Shown piece by piece: positions 33,876 to 43,523 of a DNA stretch of 64,000 nucleotides. Each line of letters begins with the position of its first letter. Position 1 is the stretch's first letter. Origin of the DNA: Paracoccus sp. M683 (lineage in GTDB: Bacteria; Pseudomonadota; Alphaproteobacteria; Rhodobacterales; Rhodobacteraceae); assembly GCF_007096355.1 (NCBI RefSeq), contig NZ_VKDF01000002.1, forward strand, positions 186,001 to 250,000, written 5' to 3'. The notes beneath the pieces were generated by a model. That model was not told the DNA's origin. It did no database searches and saw only the letters and a program-made list of their open reading frames with translations. The translations under genes were made by a program, and so were the position numbers.

Positions 33876-34630
33876 CACTCGGCCGGTTTGGTGACGTCAG
33901 CCTCAAGCCATTTCTGCGAAATTTCGGCCAGCTTGCCGTTTTCCTTCAGCGTGGTGATGGCGGCATCGACCTTGTCGCGCAGCGCGATCCCGGCCTCGTC
34001 ATTGCGGAAGGGCAGCGCGTTGCGGATCTCGCTGAAGGGTGGGCCGGCCAGTTCCAGCGGCGCGGGGCTTTTGGCGATGACCTGTGCGGTGGACACGCGG
34101 TCCATCACAAAGGCGTCGACCCGGCCAAGGGCCACGTCCTGCTCGATATTCGATTCATAGGTGCGGATGTCGATATCGGCGGCATTGGGCAGTTCACGCA
34201 GCAGCTGTTCGAAATTCGAGCCAAGGTTCACGGCAACGGATTTGCCCGACAGGTCGTCGGTGCTGTTGATGCCGACCTCATTACCCTCGCGCACGGCGAC
34301 CTGCGCGCCGTCATAGACATAAGGCTGGGTAAAGACGAATTTCGCCTCGCGTTCGGGGGTAATGGTCAGCTGGTTGGCGATGGTGTCGATCCGGTTCGAT
34401 TCCAGCGCGCCGACCTGACCCGAGAAGGACATGGTGACGAATTCGATGTCGTCGCCGGTCACTTCGCCGATGGCGTTCAGGAAATCGACTTCGAAGCCCT
34501 GAAGCTTGTCCTGTTCGACGAAGGTAAAGGGGAAATAGCCCCCCGACATGCCGACACGGATGGTTTCGGCGGCGGCAGGGGCAATGGTGGCGGCCGAAAC
34601 GGCCAGGGCGGCGACGAGCGATCTGATCAT
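33875..34630 (-). CDS. Polar amino-acid ABC transporter substrate-binding protein
   Basis: A 251-residue family 3 solute-binding protein. Signal peptide RSLVAALAVSAATIAPAAA precedes ETIRVGMSGGYFPFTF and LQGFEVDFLNAIGEV near residue 45-60. The cystine-binding proteins of this family have a similar pattern, but no ligand can be assigned. AAGGAG lies 8 bases before the ATG. It is the first gene of the three-gene operon, so the promoter should be in 34631-34800. Confidence 0.9.
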   Translation of the reverse strand: MIRSLVAALAVSAATIAPAAAETIRVGMSGGYFPFTFVEQDKLQGFEVDFLNAIGEVTGDDIEFVTMSFSGQVGALESNRIDTIANQLTITPEREAKFVFTQPYVYDGAQVAVREGNEVGINSTDDLSGKSVAVNLGSNFEQLLRELPNAADIDIRTYESNIEQDVALGRVDAFVMDRVSTAQVIAKSPAPLELAGPPFSEIRNALPFRNDEAGIALRDKVDAAITTLKENGKLAEISQKWLEADVTKPAE

Positions 34631-34747
34631 CGGAAAACTCCTTGATATTTCGGCAAACACTTGTGTCCAACAACCGTCAGCCGCAAGAGGTTCCCTGCAT
34701 CAGGACAGCAGAAAGGACGGCTATTTGCCGCGCAGCAAGGCCCCGCG

Positions 34748-34790
34748 GAATGACGTTCCCCCGATCATCAGGCCTGGTGGAACGTCATTC
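34748..34790. repeat. 12-bp inverted repeat in the gap between grpE and the amino-acid transporter
   Basis: GAATGACGTTCC and GGAACGTCATTC are perfect inverted copies separated by 19 bases. The site lies just after the grpE stop and upstream of the amino-acid transporter operon, both on the minus strand. No T-run follows either arm. It could be a terminator working with Rho, or a two-site operator for the transporter. Confidence 0.5.
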
Positions 34791-34804
34791 GGACAATCGG
34801 GCCA

Positions 34805-35341
34805 TCAGCTGGACGGAGTCGAGCTGACGCCAACCTTGGCCGGGCGCAGCAGCCGGTCATGCAGCTTGAAGCCGTTATCCATGACCTGAATGATGTCGCC
34901 GGCGCGGGTGCCGGGAACCGGGGCCTCGAACATGGCTTCGTGGTTCTGGGGGTCGAATCGGTCGCCGATCTGGGGCGCAAGGATGGTGATGCCATGCTTG
35001 TTGAACACATTTGCCAGCTCGCGCAGGGTCAGCTCCACGCCTTCGATCAGGCCGGGTGCGGCGGCGCGCTGTTCATCGCCCGCAGTATCCAGCGCGCGGG
35101 TCAGCGCGTCATGGACGGGCAGCAGGTCGCGGGCCAGGCGCGAACCGCCATATTGCTCGGCGTCGCGGCGTTCCTTGTCGGCGCGCTTGCGGGCATTTTC
35201 GGCATCGGCCAGCGCGCGCATGAAACGGTCGCGCAATTCATCACGCTCGGCCGTCAGCCGATCAATCTGGTCGATCGGGTCGGCCAGCGGATCATCAAGG
35301 TTGTCGTCACTGGACAGGTCGTTCTGATCGCTCATTGCCAT
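34805..35341 (-). CDS. grpE: Nucleotide exchange factor GrpE
   Basis: A 178-residue co-chaperone that drives ADP release from DnaK. An acidic N-terminus leads into a long coiled coil (LTAERDELRDRFMRALADAENARKR, residues 29-53, read in part), then the beta-wing domain with DRFDPQNHEAMFE near 128 and GFKLHDRLLRPAKVGV near 155. The start follows the hrcA stop directly, with AAAGGA upstream. Its placement after hrcA points to heat-shock control. Confidence 0.95.
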   Translation of the reverse strand: MAMSDQNDLSSDDNLDDPLADPIDQIDRLTAERDELRDRFMRALADAENARKRADKERRDAEQYGGSRLARDLLPVHDALTRALDTAGDEQRAAAPGLIEGVELTLRELANVFNKHGITILAPQIGDRFDPQNHEAMFEAPVPGTRAGDIIQVMDNGFKLHDRLLRPAKVGVSSTPSS

Positions 35342-36397
35342 TTATCCTTTCCGGCCGGACAGCACCCGCCCGACCAGTTGCGCGGTGTAATCGACGATGG
35401 GCACGATGCGGCCATAGTTCAATCTGGTCGGCCCGATCACGCCCACAGCCCCCACAATCTTTCGGTCGGCATTCATATAGGGCGAAACGACCAGAGAGGA
35501 ACCCGAAAGTGAGAAAAGTTTGTTCTCGGAGCCGATAAATATCCGCACGCCCTCGCCCTGTTCGGCCAGTTCCAGGAATTGCACGATGTCGCGCTTGCGT
35601 TCCAGGTCGTCGAACAGCTCGCGGATGCGGTCGATATCGGCCGCCTCGCTGTCCAGCAGGTTCGCCCGGCCACGCACGATCAGGCGGGGGTCACTGTCGG
35701 CGGTGTTCCACAATGCAAGGCCGGATTCGACCAGCTCGGCCGCCAGACTGTCCAGTTGGCGGCGGCGGGCCGCGATTTCGCGACTGATATGGCCGCGCAA
35801 TTCCGACAGGGTGCGACCTGCCGCGATGGCGTTCAGGAAATTCGCCGCCTCGCGCATCGAGGACGGGGTCTGGCCGATAGGCGGGGTGAAGATCCGGTTC
35901 TCGACATGGCCATCGGCAAAGACCAGCACCACCAGCGCACGGTCCGGCGCCAGACTGACGAAATCCAGATGCCGGACCGGGGCTTCGTGTTTCGGGGTCA
36001 GCACCAGCGAGGCGCCATGGGTGATGCTGCTAAGGGTGGTGCTGATCCGGTCTAGCAGCGTTCCGGTATCGGGATCATCATTGCCGATGGTCTGTTCGAT
36101 CCGGGCGCGGTCGGTGGGATCGACGGCATCGACCTCCATCATGCCGTCCACGAACAGCCGCAGGCCAAGCTGGGTCGGCATGCGACCGGCCGAGATATGC
36201 GGGCTGTCAAGCAGGCCAAGATATTCAAGATCCTGCATGACATTGCGGATCGTGGCAGCGCTGACCCGTTCGGACATGTCGCGCGTCAGCGTCCGCGAGC
36301 CGACCGGCTCGCCCGTTTGCAAATAGGCTTCTACGACGCGGCGAAACACCTCGCGCGAGCGGTCATTCAGTTCGGAAAGCTGTGGTTGCTGGCTCAA
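35342..36397 (-). CDS. hrcA: Heat-inducible transcription repressor HrcA
   Basis: A 351-residue repressor that binds CIRCE elements of chaperone operons. The winged-helix N-terminus reads [18 protein letters not shown] and [13 protein letters not shown], with [18 protein letters not shown] near residue 45-62. A TTG start is chosen: GAGAGG lies 6-8 bases upstream and the length matches the family. Longer in-frame reading would run over the rph start. No CIRCE element is visible between hrcA and rph, so autoregulation is not shown. Confidence 0.93.
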   Translation of the reverse strand: MSQQPQLSELNDRSREVFRRVVEAYLQTGEPVGSRTLTRDMSERVSAATIRNVMQDLEYLGLLDSPHISAGRMPTQLGLRLFVDGMMEVDAVDPTDRARIEQTIGNDDPDTGTLLDRISTTLSSITHGASLVLTPKHEAPVRHLDFVSLAPDRALVVLVFADGHVENRIFTPPIGQTPSSMREAANFLNAIAAGRTLSELRGHISREIAARRRQLDSLAAELVESGLALWNTADSDPRLIVRGRANLLDSEAADIDRIRELFDDLERKRDIVQFLELAEQGEGVRIFIGSENKLFSLSGSSLVVSPYMNADRKIVGAVGVIGPTRLNYGRIVPIVDYTAQLVGRVLSGRKG

Positions 36398-36473
36398 CCG
36401 GGCCTCTCGCGGGGTTGCGTCGTTGCGGGGGGCGGCTGTATGGGGCAGGAAACCAAGGAAAGGAATGCTGCCC

Positions 36474-37187
36474 ATGCGCCCCTCTGGCAGGAATTTAAGC
36501 GAATTGCGGCCAATTACAATCGAGACCGGCGTGATGGGTCATGCCGAGGGCTCTTGCCTGATCAAGGTGGGTGGCACGCATGTGCTGTGCAGCGCCAGTA
36601 TCGAGGAGAATCCACCACGCTGGCTGAAAGGCACGGGGCGCGGCTGGGTGACGGCGGAATATGGAATGCTGCCCCGCGCCACCAACACCCGCAACCGTCG
36701 CGAGGCGGCAACCGGAAAGCAAGGCGGTCGGACCGTTGAGATTCAAAGGCTTATCGGCAGGAGCCTGCGGGCTGGCGTGGATCGGCTGGCCTTGGGCGAG
36801 CGGCAGATCACCGTGGATTGCGACGTGATCCAGGCTGATGGCGGCACGCGCTGCGCCTCGATCACGGGGGGCTGGGTCGCGCTGCGGCTGGCGGTGAACA
36901 AGCTGTTGAAGGCGGGGGTTCTGACCAGCGATCCGATCCTTGACCATGTGGCCGCGATCTCCTGTGGCATCTATGCGGGCCAGCTGGTTGCCGATCTGGA
37001 CTATGCCGAGGACAGCGAGGCGGGCACCGATGGCAATTTCGTGATGACTGGCGCGGGCCGCCTGATCGAGGTGCAGATGTCGGCCGAGGGTGCCACCTTC
37101 TCGCGCGTCGAGATGGGCGGGCTGCTGGATCTGGCCGAGGCCGGGGTGGCGCAGCTGGTTGCGGCGCAAAAGGCCGCCACCGCATGA
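36474..37187 (+). CDS. rph: Ribonuclease PH
   Basis: A 237-residue phosphorolytic 3'-5' exoribonuclease that trims tRNA precursors. It opens with [20 protein letters not shown] and carries the RNase PH core [21 protein letters not shown] near residue 60-80 and [14 protein letters not shown] near 120. It is divergent from hrcA, a common order in alphaproteobacteria. The stop overlaps the rdgB start (ATGA). Confidence 0.95.
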   Translation: MRPSGRNLSELRPITIETGVMGHAEGSCLIKVGGTHVLCSASIEENPPRWLKGTGRGWVTAEYGMLPRATNTRNRREAATGKQGGRTVEIQRLIGRSLRAGVDRLALGERQITVDCDVIQADGGTRCASITGGWVALRLAVNKLLKAGVLTSDPILDHVAAISCGIYAGQLVADLDYAEDSEAGTDGNFVMTGAGRLIEVQMSAEGATFSRVEMGGLLDLAEAGVAQLVAAQKAATA

Positions 37188-37798
37188 GGCAGTTCGAGGG
37201 CAAGCGGCTGCTGGTTGCCACGCATAATGCCGGCAAGCTGGCCGAGATGCGGGCGTTGCTGGCGCCTCGTGGGATCGAGGTCGTCGGCGCCGCCGAAGCC
37301 GGACTGCCAGAGCCGGTCGAGACCGAGGACAGTTTTTTGGGGAACGCCCGGATCAAGGCGCGTTCGGCGGTCGAGGCGACGGGGCTTCCGGCGCTGGCCG
37401 ATGACAGCGGCATCAGTGTCGATGCGCTGGGCGGCGCGCCCGGTGTCTATACCGCCGATTGGGCGGAAACCGGAAATGGTCGTGATTTCGGCATGGCCAT
37501 GGCGCGGACCTGGCGGGAACTGGATGCGGTCGCGGCACCCGAGCCGCGACTGGCGCAGTTTCGCTGCACGCTGGTCCTGATGTGGCCCGATGGTCATGAC
37601 GAGGTGTTCGAGGGGGTTCTGCCGGGTCGGGTTGTCTGGCCGCCCCGCGGGATCGAAGGGCATGGATATGACCCGATTTTTGCGCCGGAAGGTCACGACA
37701 TCACCTTGGGCGAAATGCCGTCGGAACAAAAGAACAGCCTGAGCCACCGGGCGCGGGCGGTTGCGGTCATGATGGCCGGCAGCTTTGCGCAAGACTGA
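37184..37798 (+). CDS. rdgB: XTP/dITP pyrophosphatase RdgB
   Basis: A 204-residue Ham1-family enzyme that removes non-canonical purine nucleotides (ITP, dITP, XTP) from the pool. [18 protein letters not shown] near residue 9-26 holds the substrate loop, [21 protein letters not shown] near 70 the metal-binding Asp residues, and EGHGYDPIF near 160 the C-terminal motif. It is coupled to rph by a 4-base overlap. Confidence 0.95.
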   Translation: MRQFEGKRLLVATHNAGKLAEMRALLAPRGIEVVGAAEAGLPEPVETEDSFLGNARIKARSAVEATGLPALADDSGISVDALGGAPGVYTADWAETGNGRDFGMAMARTWRELDAVAAPEPRLAQFRCTLVLMWPDGHDEVFEGVLPGRVVWPPRGIEGHGYDPIFAPEGHDITLGEMPSEQKNSLSHRARAVAVMMAGSFAQD

Positions 37799-37810
37799 GG
37801 CGTAACAGGG

Positions 37811-39016
37811 ATGAGCTGCGCTGAAGCTGCACTCGGGACGGTCGCTGCGCCTGTCGACGACTGGCGGGCGGGCGGCTTTGGCCTGTATGTACATTGGCCG
37901 TTTTGTGCGGCGAAGTGCCCATACTGCGACTTTAACAGCCATGTGGTTGAACGTGTCGATCAGCGCCGCTGGGCCGATGCGCTTTGTGCCGAGATCGCGC
38001 GGCTCGGACGAGAGGTTTCGGGGCCGGCGCGACAGTTGGGCAGCATCTTTTTCGGCGGCGGCACACCATCCTTGATGCTGCCAGAGACCGTCGATGCCGT
38101 GATCGGGGCGGCGCGGGCGGCGTGGGGATTTACCAACGATATCGAGATTACGCTGGAGGCCAATCCAACCAGCGTCGAACAGGGCCGTTTTCGCGGGTTT
38201 GCCGATGCCGGTGTGAACCGGCTGTCCATGGGCGTGCAGGCCTTGCGTGATGACGATCTGCGGCGGTTGGGACGATTGCATTCGGTGGCCGAGGCTCGGG
38301 CTGCCTTTGACATTGCGCGGAACTGTTTCGGGCGCGTGAGCTTTGATCTGATTTATGCGCGGCAGGATCAGAACCTTGATGATTGGCGCGCCGAGTTACG
38401 CGAGGCACTGAACATGGCGGTTGATCACCTGTCGCTGTATCAGCTGACAATCGAGCCGGGCACCGCCTTTGGCGCACGCCAGGCTGTCGGGCGGTTGCGC
38501 GGGCTGCCGGATGACGATGTGTCTGCTGATATGTATCTGGAAACGCAGGATATTTGCCTGTCGCACGGCATGCCTGGATATGAAATATCTAATCACGCGG
38601 GTGCGGGCGCGGAAAGTCGGCACAATCTGGTCTATTGGCGCCAGGGTGATTGGGCCGCGGTCGGGCCAGGTGCCCATGGGCGGTTGAGTCTGGACGGCCG
38701 GCGCGTCGCGACCGAGGCGCTGCGCGCGCCCGGCGAATGGCTGGCCGCCGTCGAGCAGAGCGGATCGGGCGATGTTGACCGCGTGAACCTGTCGGCTGAA
38801 GATCAGGCGACGGAATATCTGCTGATGTCGATGCGGCTGGCCGAGGGCATGTCGATCGCGCGCTTTGAGCGGATCGGGGGTGTTCCCCTGGACCCGAAGG
38901 CGCTGGAACGATTGCAGGATTGGGGCATGATCAAGCTGGCCGGGGGGCATGTGATTGCCACCCGCGCAGGGCGGCCGGTGCTGAATGCCATCCTGCGCGA
39001 ACTGGCGGCGGGTTAG
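37811..39016 (+). CDS. hemW: Radical SAM family haem chaperone HemW
   Basis: A 401-residue radical SAM protein. The cluster motif is CAAKCPYCDF near residue 35-44, with IFFGGGTPSLM near 80 and LSMGVQAL near 140. It resembles coproporphyrinogen dehydrogenase HemN but lacks the N-terminal extension and is of the HemW type, a haem-binding chaperone for respiratory proteins. It follows rdgB by 12 bases. Its TAG is directly followed by the next ATG. Confidence 0.92.
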   Translation: MSCAEAALGTVAAPVDDWRAGGFGLYVHWPFCAAKCPYCDFNSHVVERVDQRRWADALCAEIARLGREVSGPARQLGSIFFGGGTPSLMLPETVDAVIGAARAAWGFTNDIEITLEANPTSVEQGRFRGFADAGVNRLSMGVQALRDDDLRRLGRLHSVAEARAAFDIARNCFGRVSFDLIYARQDQNLDDWRAELREALNMAVDHLSLYQLTIEPGTAFGARQAVGRLRGLPDDDVSADMYLETQDICLSHGMPGYEISNHAGAGAESRHNLVYWRQGDWAAVGPGAHGRLSLDGRRVATEALRAPGEWLAAVEQSGSGDVDRVNLSAEDQATEYLLMSMRLAEGMSIARFERIGGVPLDPKALERLQDWGMIKLAGGHVIATRAGRPVLNAILRELAAG

Positions 39017-39370
39017 ATGAAGCTGTTCTGGCTGAGCATCGGGTGGATCGGCGTCGGGCTGGGTACGATCGGGCTGGCCCTGCCCGTCGTGCCGACCGTG
39101 CCGTTTTTGCTGTTGGCGGCCTGGGCCTTTTCGCGATCATCACCCGAATTGCGGGCCAGGATCCAGAACCATCCTAAATACGGCCCTACGGTCCGCGCCT
39201 GGCAAGAACGCGGCGCCATCTCGCCCTTGGCCAAGACCTGGGCTGTCATGGCCATGTCGGCCGGCGTCGGGCTTTCCTTCTGGTTGGGTGTCAATCAGCA
39301 GCTGGTTCTGGCGCAGGCCACGATCTGCGCGCTGATCGCGATCTATGTCGTCAGCCGACCCTCGCGCTGA
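39017..39370 (+). CDS. YbaN/DUF454 family inner-membrane protein
   Basis: A 117-residue protein with two or three hydrophobic segments. GWIGVGLGTIGLALPVVPTVPFLLLAAWAFSRSS (residues 9-42, read in part) and HPKYGPTVRAWQERGAIS near 52-70 are the DUF454 hallmarks. Its ATG lies immediately after the hemW stop with no gap. Function is unknown. The stop is 9 bases from the convergent parB stop. Confidence 0.87.
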   Translation: MKLFWLSIGWIGVGLGTIGLALPVVPTVPFLLLAAWAFSRSSPELRARIQNHPKYGPTVRAWQERGAISPLAKTWAVMAMSAGVGLSFWLGVNQQLVLAQATICALIAIYVVSRPSR

Positions 39371-39379
39371 GCCGCGTTT

Positions 39380-40279
39380 TCAAGCCGTGGCGCCAAGAAT
39401 CTGACACAGGCGATCCAGCTGATCGAGATCCCGATAGGTGATCACCAGATGACCGCCATCGGCGCTGCCCGAGTGATTGATGGCAACGCGCATATGCAGA
39501 TGGGCCGACAAGTCCGATTCAAGAACCCGCGTATCGGCGTCTTTTTCTGCCGAAGCCCGACTGGCCGGCCTGGCCGCTTGGGGCGCTGTCAGATCGCGGA
39601 CAAGTTTCTCGGTCTCGCGCACCGAAAGACCGCGCTCGATCACCTTGCGCGCCAGCTGAGTGGCGTTGGGGGCGGTTACCAATGCGCGGGCATGTCCGGC
39701 TGTCAACTTGCCCTCTTTCAGCCAGACCTGAACCTGATCGGGCAGGTTCAGCAAGCGCAGAAGATTGGCAATATGGCTGCGGCTTTTGTTCAGGGCCTCG
39801 GCCAGCTGTTCCTGTGTGTGACCAAAGCGATCCATCAATTGACGGAAGGAAGCGGCCTCTTCGATCGCATTCAGGTCGGCGCGCTGAATATTTTCAATCA
39901 GCGCAATCTCGAGAACCTCGGTATCGGTCAGGTCCTTGATGATGACCGGAAGCTCGTGCAGTTGCGCAAGCTGCGCCGCACGCCACCGACGTTCGCCAGC
40001 CACGATCTGATAAAGACCGTCATCGCGCGGATGAGGCCGCACGATCAGCGGTTGAAGAACGCCGCGGGCCTTCAGTGACTGGGCCAGCTCTTGCAGGGCT
40101 TCGGGCTGGAAATCGCGGCGCGGCTGATCGGGATTGGGCGACAGCTGTTCGATCGGAATCATGTTCCGGTCGATGGCAGGGCGCGGCTCGGCGCTTGGTG
40201 GCGCGGTCAGTTCGACATCTGCCATCAGCGCCGAAAGGCCGCGGCCAAGGCCCCGCTTTCCCGTTTTAGAATCAGCCAT
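39380..40279 (-). CDS. parB: Chromosome partitioning protein ParB
   Basis: A 299-residue CTP-dependent DNA clamp that loads at parS and spreads around the origin. The N-terminus KRGLGRGLSALM binds ParA, YQIVAGERRWRAAQLA near residue 90-105 is the CTP-binding box, and HTQEQLAEALNKSRSHIANL near 150-170 is the helix-turn-helix. Two matching parS sites lie 1.4 and 3.2 kb away. The start overlaps the parA stop by 8 bases. Confidence 0.96.
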   Translation of the reverse strand: MADSKTGKRGLGRGLSALMADVELTAPPSAEPRPAIDRNMIPIEQLSPNPDQPRRDFQPEALQELAQSLKARGVLQPLIVRPHPRDDGLYQIVAGERRWRAAQLAQLHELPVIIKDLTDTEVLEIALIENIQRADLNAIEEAASFRQLMDRFGHTQEQLAEALNKSRSHIANLLRLLNLPDQVQVWLKEGKLTAGHARALVTAPNATQLARKVIERGLSVRETEKLVRDLTAPQAARPASRASAEKDADTRVLESDLSAHLHMRVAINHSGSADGGHLVITYRDLDQLDRLCQILGATA

Positions 40280-41069
40280 TTACGGGTTCCTTTGCCTTGC
40301 TTTCCTTAAGTCGCTGCACAAATTCACCGGCGAATGCCGTATATGCCAGCCCACCTTTCGATTGCGAATCATAATGCACCACCGGCTTGCCATGCGAGGG
40401 CGCCTCGGAGACGCGGACATTGCGCGGAATCGTGGTTCTGTAAACCAAATCACCCAGAGTCGCGCGCGCGTCGGCCTCGACCTGTTGCGACAGATTGTTT
40501 CGATTGTCCGACATGGTCAGCAACACGCCATTGACCCGTAAATCGGCATTGGCGGACTGGCGAATCTGGCGCACGGTCAGCAGAAGTTGCGACAGTCCTT
40601 CCAGCGCATAAAATTCGGCCTGTAGCGGGACCAGGACCGCATCGGCCGCAACCATGGCATTGACCGTCAGCAGACCCAGTGCCGGCGGGCAGTCGATCAG
40701 AACGATATCCACGCCCGAATCCGTCCGCAAACTGCGTCGCAACAGACGCGTTCTATCGGCGCTGCGCGAAAAATCCATATCGGCCGAAGATAGATCCGGG
40801 GTCGACGGAACAATCCGCAGATTCTCAATATCTGTCGGAATGGACGCCTCTGACAACGTGGACTGACCGCCAAGCAGGTCGTATGAGGTGACCTCTCGCC
40901 GATCGGCGTCAATTCCCAGACCTGTCGAGGCGTTGCCCTGCGGATCCAGATCAACCAGGATCGTGCGATGCCCCGCATCGGCCAGCGCGGCGCCAAGATT
41001 CAACGCCGTCGTGGTTTTGCCAACGCCACCTTTTTGGTTGGCAATGGCTATGATCATCGGCTCAGACAT
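40272..41069 (-). CDS. parA: Chromosome partitioning ATPase ParA
   Basis: A 265-residue deviant-Walker ATPase of the Soj type. NQKGGVGKTTTALNL near residue 11-25 is the P-loop with the signature lysine, VDLDPQGNAS near 42 and IDCPPALGLLT near 125 complete the fold. It pulls ParB-parS complexes to the pole after replication. The 8-base overlaps on both sides place it between rsmG and parB in a single transcript. Confidence 0.96.
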   Translation of the reverse strand: MSEPMIIAIANQKGGVGKTTTALNLGAALADAGHRTILVDLDPQGNASTGLGIDADRREVTSYDLLGGQSTLSEASIPTDIENLRIVPSTPDLSSADMDFSRSADRTRLLRRSLRTDSGVDIVLIDCPPALGLLTVNAMVAADAVLVPLQAEFYALEGLSQLLLTVRQIRQSANADLRVNGVLLTMSDNRNNLSQQVEADARATLGDLVYRTTIPRNVRVSEAPSHGKPVVHYDSQSKGGLAYTAFAGEFVQRLKESKAKEPVNG

Positions 41070-41655
41070 GGGTTAGACCGGTTATCTCAAGGATTGCAGA
41101 GTCTTCGTTGGTTCGGCTGGGATGTGGGTGATAGTGGAACTGCCAGGTCTGCTGTGCCTGCCGCACCTCTTGCTGCCAGTTTTCGCCCTTCATCAGCCAC
41201 GCCGTCCCGTCAGGTTTAAGGTGTCGATGAACATATGACATGAGCAGCGGCAACGGGGCAAGCGCGCGGGCACTGACAATATCGCTATTCAGTGGAATAA
41301 GCGATTCTATGCGCGCCGAATGGACCTTTACATGCGGCAAATCCAAGGTGCGGGCGCAGGTGCGCAGAAAGGTCGCCTTTCTTTGGTCGCTTTCGACAAG
41401 ATGAAAGGTGATAGGCAGGTCTGCCGCTTGAATTGCGGCAACAAGGCCCGGCAGGCCGCCGCCGCTGCCCAGATCCGTCCAACTATCTGCGCCAAGATCG
41501 GCAAGATCGGCCAGCTGCTGACTATCCGTGATATGGCGTTCACGTATGTCGTCCAGACTGAACCTGCCAACAAGATTAATGCTGCCATTCCATTTCAGGA
41601 TCAGGTCTTCATAAGCGGCGATCCGTTCGGATGTTTCACGTGAAACAGCTGTCAT
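41062..41655 (-). CDS. rsmG: 16S rRNA (guanine-527-N7)-methyltransferase RsmG
   Basis: A 197-residue SAM-dependent methyltransferase (GidB). The SAM-binding loop is [15 protein letters not shown] near residue 62-76, followed by [14 protein letters not shown] near 85-98. Codons 3-8 are written so that the DNA forms a perfect parS palindrome (41632-41647). The start overlaps the mnmG stop as ATGA. Confidence 0.94.
   Translation of the reverse strand: MTAVSRETSERIAAYEDLILKWNGSINLVGRFSLDDIRERHITDSQQLADLADLGADSWTDLGSGGGLPGLVAAIQAADLPITFHLVESDQRKATFLRTCARTLDLPHVKVHSARIESLIPLNSDIVSARALAPLPLLMSYVHRHLKPDGTAWLMKGENWQQEVRQAQQTWQFHYHPHPSRTNEDSAILEITGLTHV
41632..41647. promoter_or_regulatory. parS site 1 (perfect)
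   Basis: TGTTTCACGTGAAACA is the full 16-base parS palindrome recognised by ParB. It lies inside the first codons of rsmG, about 1.4 kb from parB and 5.1 kb from the predicted oriC. Confidence 0.95.
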
Positions 41656-43523
41656 ACGGCACGCTTCCGATGTCGGTTCCGTGCTGTCGCCAGTATCAGC
41701 GTCAAGGCCGCGGGCGTCATCCCTTCGACACGCGCAGCATCCGCAAGGCTGGCCGGCCGCTGCCCAATCAGCTTCCGCTTCAGCTCTGACGACAACCCCG
41801 ACAGACTGGCGTAATCCAGGTCGTCGGGCAGCGAGATCTGCTCTTCAGCCCGGATCATTTCGGCGTCTCGGGCCTGGCGATCAGCATATTGATGATAGAT
41901 TGCGTCATTGCGGATCTGTTCGACGGTCTGTGAAGGGAATTTGTCCAGCTCAGGCACAAGCGACAGGATTGCAGTCTGATCCAGATCCGCATAGGCAAAC
42001 AGATCGAATGCCGACCGCGACTGCCCATCTTGCCGAACGGCAATTCCATTCTTTCCCAGTTCAGTCGGCGTGAATCGCGTCGCCTCAGCGATGGACCTCG
42101 CCTCGCGATAAGCCGTCATCTTGTTTTCAAAATACGCAGCGCGCTCTGAGCCTATGCATCCCAATGCCAAACCGAAAGGCGTCAACCGCTGATCAGCATT
42201 GTCGGCCCGCAGGCTAAGGCGAAACTCAGCGCGCGAGGTGAACATTCGATAAGGCTCTGTTACGCCGCGAGAAATAAGGTCGTCAATCATCACGCCGATA
42301 TAGCTGTCGGTTCTGCTGAATTGGATCGCAGCCCGCCCCAGGGCAGCTGCGGCGGCATTCAAGCCTGCGACCAGACCTTGCGCTGCAGCCTCTTCGTATC
42401 CTGTCGTTCCATTAATCTGGCCGGCAAGATAAAGCCCTTCGATTTGCTTCACCCGCAAGGTGTGAAGCAATGCTCGCGGATCGACATAGTCATACTCAAC
42501 CGCATATCCCGGCTGGGTAATAACTGCGTCTTCCAGTCCGCGAATTGAGCGCACATACGCCTTTTGCACCGCCTCGGGCAACGATGTGGAGATTCCATTC
42601 GGATATACGGTGTGATCGTCCAGCCCCTCGGGCTCAAGAAAGATCTGGTGCGACGACTTATCCGCAAACCGGGTTATCTTGTCTTCAATTGACGGGCAAT
42701 ATCGCGGCCCGATCCCGCTGATATGGCCGCCATACATTGCCGACAGGTGCAGGTTCTCTGCGATAATCTTGTGCGTTTTCTGGTTGGTATGGGAGATCGC
42801 GCAAGAAATCTGCGTCAGCGACGGCGCCGCACTAAGATCAGAGAACAGGGATGGCACATCATCGCCTGGCTGCTTGTCCAGCGACTCCCAGTCAATCGTC
42901 CGGCCGTCCAGTCGCGGTGGTGTTCCCGTTTTCAATCTGCCGCTGGGCAGCGACAACGAGGCCAGCGAGGCCGCGAGTCCGTGAGATGCATCATTGCCCC
43001 ACCTTCCCGCCTTACGAGATTCATCGCCGATATGAATCACACCATTCAGGAAGGTTCCCGTCGTCAACACCACCGAAGGCGCCCGCAATTCGGTCCCGTC
43101 GGCCAGGCTGACGCCAAGAATCTTGTCGCCGCTACGCAACAGACCGGTGACCTCAGCAAAAATCATGCGCAGACCAGCGACACCATCCAGATACGAACGT
43201 GCGACGCGCCGATATGCCGCTCGGTCCATCTGTGCACGTGGACCCCGAACCGCTGGGCCTTTTCGCCGATTCAGAAGACGAAACTGAATGCCCGATCGGT
43301 CAGCAATGCGGCCCATGCAACCATCAAGCGCATCAATTTCGCGAACCAGATGGCCCTTTCCCAGCCCGCCTATCGCCGGGTTACAGGAAAGCGTACCGAT
43401 GTCGGTCTCCCGCATGGTCACCAGCACAGTTTCAGCACCCATCCGCGCTGCGGCGGCCGCTGCCTCGGTTCCAGCGTGACCACCGCCAATAACGATCACA
43501 TCGCAATGTTCCACGTGAAACAC
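41652..43523 (-). CDS. mnmG: tRNA uridine-5-carboxymethylaminomethyl modification enzyme MnmG (GidA)
   Basis: A 623-residue FAD-dependent protein that with MnmE modifies the wobble uridine of several tRNAs. [16 protein letters not shown] near residue 7-22 is the FAD-binding motif, [14 protein letters not shown] near 47 follows, and [21 protein letters not shown] near 370 is the family signature. GTG is the start, placed directly after the mnmE stop with no gap. The first codons (encoding FHVEH) overlie a second parS site. Confidence 0.95.
   Translation of the reverse strand: MFHVEHCDVIVIGGGHAGTEAAAAAARMGAETVLVTMRETDIGTLSCNPAIGGLGKGHLVREIDALDGCMGRIADRSGIQFRLLNRRKGPAVRGPRAQMDRAAYRRVARSYLDGVAGLRMIFAEVTGLLRSGDKILGVSLADGTELRAPSVVLTTGTFLNGVIHIGDESRKAGRWGNDASHGLAASLASLSLPSGRLKTGTPPRLDGRTIDWESLDKQPGDDVPSLFSDLSAAPSLTQISCAISHTNQKTHKIIAENLHLSAMYGGHISGIGPRYCPSIEDKITRFADKSSHQIFLEPEGLDDHTVYPNGISTSLPEAVQKAYVRSIRGLEDAVITQPGYAVEYDYVDPRALLHTLRVKQIEGLYLAGQINGTTGYEEAAAQGLVAGLNAAAAALGRAAIQFSRTDSYIGVMIDDLISRGVTEPYRMFTSRAEFRLSLRADNADQRLTPFGLALGCIGSERAAYFENKMTAYREARSIAEATRFTPTELGKNGIAVRQDGQSRSAFDLFAYADLDQTAILSLVPELDKFPSQTVEQIRNDAIYHQYADRQARDAEMIRAEEQISLPDDLDYASLSGLSSELKRKLIGQRPASLADAARVEGMTPAALTLILATARNRHRKRAV
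43507..43522. promoter_or_regulatory. parS site 2 (one mismatch)
   Basis: TGTTCCACGTGAAACA differs from the perfect palindrome by one base in the left arm. It sits on the start codon region of mnmG, about 3.2 kb from oriC, and is likely a second ParB-loading site. Confidence 0.88.

Noticed and set aside
36398..36473. A CIRCE element for HrcA autoregulation
   Set aside because: The TTAGCACTC...GAGTGCTAA inverted repeat was looked for between hrcA and rph and not found.
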